Assembly (NCBI GenBank): GCA_017628775.1
Contig: JAGBYN010000099.1
Span: 1 to 10,349, forward strand
Source of the DNA: Bacteroidaceae bacterium
GTDB taxonomy: Bacteria; Bacteroidota; Bacteroidia; Bacteroidales; Bacteroidaceae
Length of the DNA: 10,349 nt
Direction: 5' to 3'
Positions 6,511 through 10,349 of the stretch are shown here, one piece after another. Every line of letters begins with the position of its first letter. Position 1 is the first letter of the stretch. The notes beneath the pieces were generated by a model that searched no databases, was not told the origin of the DNA, and saw nothing but the letters and a program-made list of their open reading frames with translations. A program made the position numbers and the translations under genes.

Positions 6511-6574
6511 TCTCTGACGTATCTCTCTCATTTATCATTTATCAAACAAGACATTAACAATCAATTCCAATCCT

Positions 6575-7642
6575 ATGAAAAAGTATAATTTTGGTGCAGG
6601 TCCATCTATTCTTCCAGATGAGGTTATGAAAGCAACTGCTGAAGCATGTGTAAACTTTAACGGCATGGGCCTTTCTTTGATGGAAATTTCACACCGCACA
6701 AAGGATTTCCAAGCTGTAATGGATGAAGCACAAGATTTATTCAAAGAGTTGCTTAACATCCCTGAAGGATATAGCGTTTTATTTGTTGGTGGCGGAGCAA
6801 GTTTGCAATTTGCTATGGTGCCAATGAATTTATTGGAAAAGAAAGCCGCATACTTAAACACGGGCGTTTGGGCTAAAAAAGCCATTAAGGAAGCCAAAGC
6901 TTTTGGAGAAGTAGTGGAAGTAGCATCATCTGCAGAAAGCAACTATACATACGTGCCTAAAACATTCGATATCCCTACAGATGCAGATTATTTGCATATC
7001 ACAACAAATAACACAATCTACGGAACAGAATTGCGCACAGACCTCGACAGCCCAGTTCCTGTTGTAGCAGACATGTCGTCTGATATATTCTCACGCCCTA
7101 TCGATGTATCTAAGTATGCACTTATTTATGGCGGTGCGCAGAAGAATTTGAGTATGGCTGGCGTGACGTTTGTAATTGTTAAGGACGAAATCCTGGGTAA
7201 GGTGTCGCGCCACATCCCCACAATGTTGGACTACAGAACTCATGCTTCAAAGGGCTCGATGTTTAACACCCCTCCCGTAGTGCCCATCTATTGCGCCCTG
7301 CAAACGCTCAAATGGATTAAGCGCGAAGGCGGCGTGGCGGAAATGCAGAAGCGCGCTGAAGAAAGAGCAGCACTTTTATATGCTGAAATCGACCGAAACA
7401 AGCTCTTTAAGGGCACTGCGCAAGCCGACAGCCGTTCACTCATGAATATTTGTTTCGTGATGAACGATGAATATAAGGACTTGGAACAGGATTTCCTGGC
7501 CTTTGCACAGCAAAAGGGCATGGTTGGCATTAAGGGACACCGCGACGTGGGCGGCTTCCGAGCAAGTTGCTACAATGCAATGCCCCTGGAAGGCGTGAAA
7601 GCCCTTGTTGAAGTCATGAAGGAATACGAATCTTTACATTAG
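6575..7642 (+). CDS. serC: Phosphoserine aminotransferase
   Basis: A 355-residue PLP enzyme that converts 3-phosphohydroxypyruvate and glutamate to phosphoserine and 2-oxoglutarate, the second step of serine synthesis; in many bacteria it also acts in PLP synthesis. Landmarks: [10 protein letters not shown] at the N-terminus (residues 5-14), MEISHR (36-41), the PLP-phosphate segment VGGGASLQF (71-79), [11 protein letters not shown] (165-175) and the Schiff-base lysine Lys190 in [15 protein letters not shown]; the C-terminal region [17 protein letters not shown] is also standard. Length is normal and the ATG start is preceded by a 130-base leader, with no Shine-Dalgarno sequence. It is the first gene of the serC-serA-DUF1015 block. 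The first half uses A/T-rich codons, while from about 7190 onward codons become clearly G/C-rich, matching the next two genes. Confidence 0.97.
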   Translation: MKKYNFGAGPSILPDEVMKATAEACVNFNGMGLSLMEISHRTKDFQAVMDEAQDLFKELLNIPEGYSVLFVGGGASLQFAMVPMNLLEKKAAYLNTGVWAKKAIKEAKAFGEVVEVASSAESNYTYVPKTFDIPTDADYLHITTNNTIYGTELRTDLDSPVPVVADMSSDIFSRPIDVSKYALIYGGAQKNLSMAGVTFVIVKDEILGKVSRHIPTMLDYRTHASKGSMFNTPPVVPIYCALQTLKWIKREGGVAEMQKRAEERAALLYAEIDRNKLFKGTAQADSRSLMNICFVMNDEYKDLEQDFLAFAQQKGMVGIKGHRDVGGFRASCYNAMPLEGVKALVEVMKEYESLH

Positions 7643-7655
7643 ACCAAAGAACGCA

Positions 7656-7709
7656 CACGGCGTTTAGGCGGTTCGGGAAAAGAGCCGCGCACGTTAGCTA
7701 AACGCCGTG
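7656..7709 (+). promoter_or_regulatory. Very stable two-tier hairpin between serC and serA
   Basis: CACGGCGTTTAG (7656-7667) is the exact reverse complement of CTAAACGCCGTG (7698-7709), a perfect 12-pair helix. Directly inside it, GCGGTTC (7668-7674) pairs with GAGCCGC (7682-7688), with one wobble, around the loop GGGAAAA; nine bases (7689-7697) stay unpaired. The structure fills most of the 89-base gap, 13 bases after the serC stop and 22 bases before the serA ATG. No T-run follows, so it is not an ordinary terminator. It could protect the serC 3' end, adjust the SerC:SerA ratio, or be a regulatory or protein-binding site. Confidence 0.85.
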
Positions 7710-7731
7710 GGCGCCAAATGCCACACACGCT

Positions 7732-8646
7732 ATGAATATTTTAGTTGCAACAGAAAAGCCCTTTGCACCCAAAGCAGTCGAGGGCATCAGGAATATAGTG
7801 GAAACCGCTGGCCACACGTTCGTTTTATTCGAAAAATATACCGAGAAGAAACAACTGCTGGAAGCCGTGAAAAACGCGAATGCCATAATCATCCGCTCCG
7901 ACGTGATTGATGCCGAAGTCATGGACGCCGCTCCGGATTTGAAAATCGTTGTCCGCGCTGGTGCGGGCTACGACAATGTTGACCTTGCCGCAGCCAAGAG
8001 CCGAGGCATTGTAGTGATGAACACACCTGGGCAGAACGCCAATGCCGTGGCTGAGCTGGTGTTTGCGATGTTGCTTTTCAACATTCGCTCGCAATTCTCT
8101 GGAAAGGCAGGCACGGAGCTCAAGGGCAAGAAATTGGGTCTGCTTGGTTTCGGCCATGTGGCTCAGCACGTTGGCACGCTGGCCAATGGCTTTGGCATGG
8201 ATGTGTATGCCTACGACGCCTTTGGCCGTCGCGACAACATCGACGCCGCTGGTCACCACTGCATCGTGTCGAAGGAAGAAATGTTTGAAAAATGCGACGT
8301 CGTGTCGCTTCACATCCCCTTAAAGCCCGACACCAAGGCCTCGATCAACGGCAAGCTGCTCGCATCGATGCCTAAAGGCGGCATCGTTATCAACACCGCC
8401 CGAAAGGAAATCATGGACGAGGAGCAAATACTCAGCGTGATGAAAGAACGCCCCGACCTGCGCTACATCACTGACATCATGCCCGACAACCATGCCGACA
8501 TGCTTGAATTGGGCACGCAATATTTCACGACCCCCAAAAAGATGGGCGCGCAAACCGCCGAGGCCAATGCCAATGCGGGATTTGCGGCAGCAAAGCAGAT
8601 TGTGAATTTCTTTGCTACGGGATGCACGCGTTTCCAGGTGAACTAA
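7732..8646 (+). CDS. serA: D-3-phosphoglycerate dehydrogenase, short form
   Basis: A 304-residue NAD-dependent enzyme of the D-2-hydroxyacid dehydrogenase family; it oxidises 3-phosphoglycerate to 3-phosphohydroxypyruvate, the first step of serine synthesis. The substrate loop VRAGAGYDNVD (residues 74-84), the nucleotide fold GLLGFGHVAQHV (136-147) with Asp162 after the second strand, and the catalytic Arg224 in INTARKE are present. It has no ACT or other C-terminal regulatory domain, so serine feedback through ACT is not expected. The region normally holding the catalytic Glu and His reads TDIMPDN (247-253) and TPKKMGAQT (267-275), so both canonical residues appear replaced; I recall the same TPKKMGAQT signature in Bacteroides SerA, so this is probably a family trait and not damage. 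It lies between serC and DUF1015 on the same strand, 89 bases after serC. Confidence 0.93.
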   Translation: MNILVATEKPFAPKAVEGIRNIVETAGHTFVLFEKYTEKKQLLEAVKNANAIIIRSDVIDAEVMDAAPDLKIVVRAGAGYDNVDLAAAKSRGIVVMNTPGQNANAVAELVFAMLLFNIRSQFSGKAGTELKGKKLGLLGFGHVAQHVGTLANGFGMDVYAYDAFGRRDNIDAAGHHCIVSKEEMFEKCDVVSLHIPLKPDTKASINGKLLASMPKGGIVINTARKEIMDEEQILSVMKERPDLRYITDIMPDNHADMLELGTQYFTTPKKMGAQTAEANANAGFAAAKQIVNFFATGCTRFQVN

Positions 8647-8702
8647 GCATGCACCACCCCTCGTCATTGCCACCCCCTGATTAAAGAACAAAAACCCCAA
8701 TC

Positions 8703-9944
8703 ATGAAGATAAAACCATTCGCGGCGCTGCGTCCGCCAAAGCATTTAGTGGAGAAGGTGGAATGCCGGGCTTACGACGTGCTTAATTCTGAAGAAGCACG
8801 CATTGAGGCTCAGGGCAACCCCATGTCGATGTATCACGTCAATAAGCCGGAGATAAACCTTGAGCCAGGCACGTCCGACACCGATCCGCGCGTATATGAT
8901 GCAGCACGTCAGCAACTCGAGAAATTCATTGCCGAGCAATGGCTTGTGGCCGACAGCAAGGAAAACTACTATCTGTATGCACAAACCATGAACGGGAAAA
9001 CCCAATACGGATGGGTCGTTTGTTGCCATGCAAGCGACTACATGTCTGGGAAAATAAAAAAGCACGAACTGACGCGACGCGACAAGGAGGACGACCGCAT
9101 GAAGCACATCCTCGCCACCCGCGCGCAAATCGGTCCCGTGTTCTTGGCGTATAAGACGCAGGCCATTCTTGAGCAACTCGCGCTGAAGTATGCTAGCACC
9201 ACGCCTGAATACGATTTTATCGCCACCATCGATGGTTTCCGCCATCAGTTTTGGGTTGTAAGCGATGAAAAGGATATTCAAACCATCACTGAGCAATTCC
9301 AGAGCATGCCAAGCATGTATATCGCTGATGGGCACCACCGATCAGCAGCAGCAGCACGCGTGTGCGATGAATTGGCAAAGCAGAACCCTGGCCACACGGG
9401 CCTTGAAGAGTACAACTACTACATGGCGGTGTGCTTCCCCTCTGAGCAACTCACCATTCTTGATTACAACCGCTTGGTAGCTGACTTAAACGGACTCACC
9501 ACCCAAGAGTTTCTCGATGCCCTTGCCCTTGACTTTGATATCGACGCGAAGGGCGAAACCATTTATAAGCCCCAGCAATTGCACGAGTTCTCGTTATACA
9601 TTGATGGCGCGTGGTATGCGCTCAAAGCTAAGCCAGGAACCTACGATCCCAGCCACCCCATTGGCAACCTCGATGTGGATATTTCAAGCCGACTGATTTT
9701 AGACAAGTTGCTCGGCATTCGGGACCTGCGAAGCGACAAGCGCATCGACTTCGTGGGCGGCCTGCGCGGCTTGGCAACGTTAAAGCAACGCGTTGACAGC
9801 GGCGAGATGAAATTAGCGCTCGCGCTCTACCCCGTAAGCATGGAGCAAATCATCTCCATTGCCGACGCCAACGAAATCATGCCCCCTAAGGCCACATGGT
9901 TTGAACCCAAACTGCGTAGCGGATTGTTTGTGCATACATTCTAA
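8703..9944 (+). CDS. DUF1015 family protein of the serine block
   Basis: A 413-residue cytoplasmic protein without signal peptide or membrane segment. It shows the main DUF1015 landmarks: the N-terminal KPFAALRPP (residues 4-12), NPMSMYHVNKPE (39-50), KKHELTRRDKEDDR (119-132), the strongly conserved IADGHHRSAAAARV (207-220), and the C-terminal MPPKATWFEPKLRSGLFVH. Length is normal. The family has no settled function, but its genes recur beside serC and serA in Bacteroidota and other anaerobes, so a role in serine or phosphoserine metabolism is likely. The DGHHR motif resembles that of ParB/sulfiredoxin-fold proteins, which include the free-serine kinases SerK and SbnI; this is a hypothesis. 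The gene starts 56 bases after serA and is probably co-transcribed with it; a terminator follows at 10161. Confidence 0.92.
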   Translation: MKIKPFAALRPPKHLVEKVECRAYDVLNSEEARIEAQGNPMSMYHVNKPEINLEPGTSDTDPRVYDAARQQLEKFIAEQWLVADSKENYYLYAQTMNGKTQYGWVVCCHASDYMSGKIKKHELTRRDKEDDRMKHILATRAQIGPVFLAYKTQAILEQLALKYASTTPEYDFIATIDGFRHQFWVVSDEKDIQTITEQFQSMPSMYIADGHHRSAAAARVCDELAKQNPGHTGLEEYNYYMAVCFPSEQLTILDYNRLVADLNGLTTQEFLDALALDFDIDAKGETIYKPQQLHEFSLYIDGAWYALKAKPGTYDPSHPIGNLDVDISSRLILDKLLGIRDLRSDKRIDFVGGLRGLATLKQRVDSGEMKLALALYPVSMEQIISIADANEIMPPKATWFEPKLRSGLFVHTF

Positions 9945-10022
9945 AGAAAGTTTTTGGCGTCAGCATAAGGTTTTTTGAGAAGTAACGGCCAAAAGAGCGT
10001 GCCCCAACAAGAGCACAGGGTT

Positions 10023-10158
10023 CTCTAAACTCTAAACTCTCAAGCCTCGTTAGTACGTTGATTGACAACGGTCCGACACAGAGATCGGCCCCTACCTCTA
10101 AACTCTCCAAAGAGGCGAAGCCTCTAACCCCTCTCAACTCTCAACTCTCAACTCTAAA
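10023..10158. repeat. Heptamer repeats CTCTAAA / CTCTCAA
   Basis: Seven-base units occur as three in tandem at 10023-10043, one plus a degenerate copy at 10096-10110, and four in tandem at 10131-10158. Units are CTCTAAA or CTCTCAA. The groups are separated by unrelated sequence, including a GC-rich stretch and a perfect 6-pair hairpin (10111-10125). Similar CT/AA heptamers occur, as I recall, between genes in other Bacteroidota, where they are prone to copy-number change. No function is known to me. Confidence 0.85.
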
Positions 10159-10160
10159 CA

Positions 10161-10219
10161 AAAAAAAGGTTCAGTTTAGATTTCCACTCCTTGTTGGAAA
10201 CTAAGCTGAACCTTCTTTT
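10161..10219 (+). terminator. Strong intrinsic terminator after the serine block, likely bidirectional
   Basis: AAGGTTCAGTTTAG (10166-10179) pairs with CTAAGCTGAACCTT (10201-10214), 14 pairs with one wobble, and after a bulged A the helix continues with TTTCCA (10181-10186) / TGGAAA (10195-10200) around an 8-base loop. A run of seven A precedes it (10161-10167) and CTTTTC follows, so the minus-strand transcript has an even better T-run than the plus-strand one. It ends the serC-serA-DUF1015 transcript and would also stop any transcript arriving from the right. Confidence 0.92.
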
Positions 10220-10296
10220 CCTGACTTCATCACTTTTTGTTGCAATATTATAGCGCTTATTGATTTTCAGGTAGTTACGGCAATTTATTGGGTGGT

Positions 10297-10331
10297 TTTG
10301 GGTGGCGCAAGCATCAAAAAGTGTACTTTTG
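10297..10331 (+). promoter_or_regulatory. Probable promoter for a gene beyond the right edge
   Basis: TACTTTTG at 10324-10331 matches TAnnTTTG exactly, and TTTG occurs at 10297-10300, 23 bases upstream, slightly wider than usual. The transcript would start near 10338. It lies after the terminator, so it would serve a new unit that starts outside the window. The -7 element is embedded in a GTAC-TTTT-GTAC inverted repeat. Confidence 0.5.
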
Positions 10332-10349
10332 TACTATGTATATACGAAA

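Larger units (their letters stand above)
5937..6574. other. 638-base spacer between the crp-like gene and serC
   Basis: No recognised gene. From left to right it contains a strong intrinsic terminator (6028-6067), a branched hairpin set at 6126-6194, an open frame of 56 codons (6165-6335, beginning MHFLLSVGKQGF) that I do not recognise and consider doubtful, two copies of the palindromic string AAGCGCTTT (6356-6364 and 6502-6510), a good promoter (6407-6437) and the serC leader with its hairpin (6477-6510). The length and amount of structure leave room for a small non-coding RNA, but I recognise no known RNA family. Confidence 0.65.
9945..10349. other. Spacer after DUF1015 up to the right edge
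   Basis: No gene seen in 405 bases. It holds tandem CTCTMAA heptamers in three groups, a small perfect hairpin AGAGGC-GAA-GCCTCT at 10111-10125, a strong terminator at 10161-10219, the direct repeat GGGTGG at 10290-10295 and 10300-10305, and a promoter-like pair at the right edge. Confidence 0.7.

Noticed and set aside
7825..8313. A 162-codon minus-strand frame within serA, and a 197-codon one within DUF1015 (8745-9338)
   Set aside because: They lie wholly inside well-recognised genes on the other strand; long antisense frames are common in G/C-richer coding DNA.
1..10349. Mobile element, defence island or CRISPR array
   Set aside because: No transposase, integrase, nuclease or toxin-antitoxin gene, no spaced direct repeats, and no terminal inverted repeats flanking a gene were seen on either strand.

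Overview
The window reads as chromosomal DNA of a member of the Bacteroidota, most likely order Bacteroidales. Four things point there. The genes belong to families typical of that group (DUF4199, DUF6452, DUF6048, and the serC-serA-DUF1015 block). SerA is the short form with the TPKKMGAQT signature. No start codon has a clear Shine-Dalgarno sequence; starts are preceded by A-rich or plain sequence. Several upstream regions carry the TAnnTTTG -7 element of Bacteroides-type promoters. I cannot name a genus with confidence.

Layout. Positions 1-1354 hold no convincing gene. They contain homopolymer runs, a CT-rich tract, a long imperfect hairpin and one possible very small basic ORF (430-510). 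Positions 1355-5936 hold six same-strand genes with short gaps or an overlap, probably one operon or two: a DUF4199 membrane protein, a polyprenyl-phosphate-type family 2 glycosyltransferase, a DUF6452 lipoprotein overlapping by 47 bases a DUF6048 outer-membrane barrel-like protein, an ApbE-type FAD:protein FMN transferase, and a Crp/Fnr-family regulator. Most products act in or on the cell envelope. A strong intrinsic terminator lies at 6028-6067.

Positions 5937-6574 are a 638-base spacer holding that terminator, further hairpins, a small ORF of doubtful reality, and a well-formed promoter (TTTG, 19 bases, TATTTTTG) with a structured leader in front of serC. Positions 6575-9944 carry serC, serA and a DUF1015 gene, the serine-biosynthesis block: SerA oxidises 3-phosphoglycerate and SerC transaminates the product to phosphoserine. 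DUF1015 has no settled function but its position argues for a role in serine or phosphoserine metabolism. A very stable two-tier hairpin fills most of the serC-serA gap. The block is followed by tandem CTCTMAA heptamers, an excellent intrinsic terminator (10161-10219), and a likely promoter at the right edge for a gene outside the window.

I found no IS element, CRISPR array, tRNA, rRNA or defence system. The observations most worth checking are the serC-serA hairpin, the replaced catalytic residues of the SerA family, the possible DUF1015/serine-kinase link, and the unexplained structured spacers at 700-1050 and 6100-6340.
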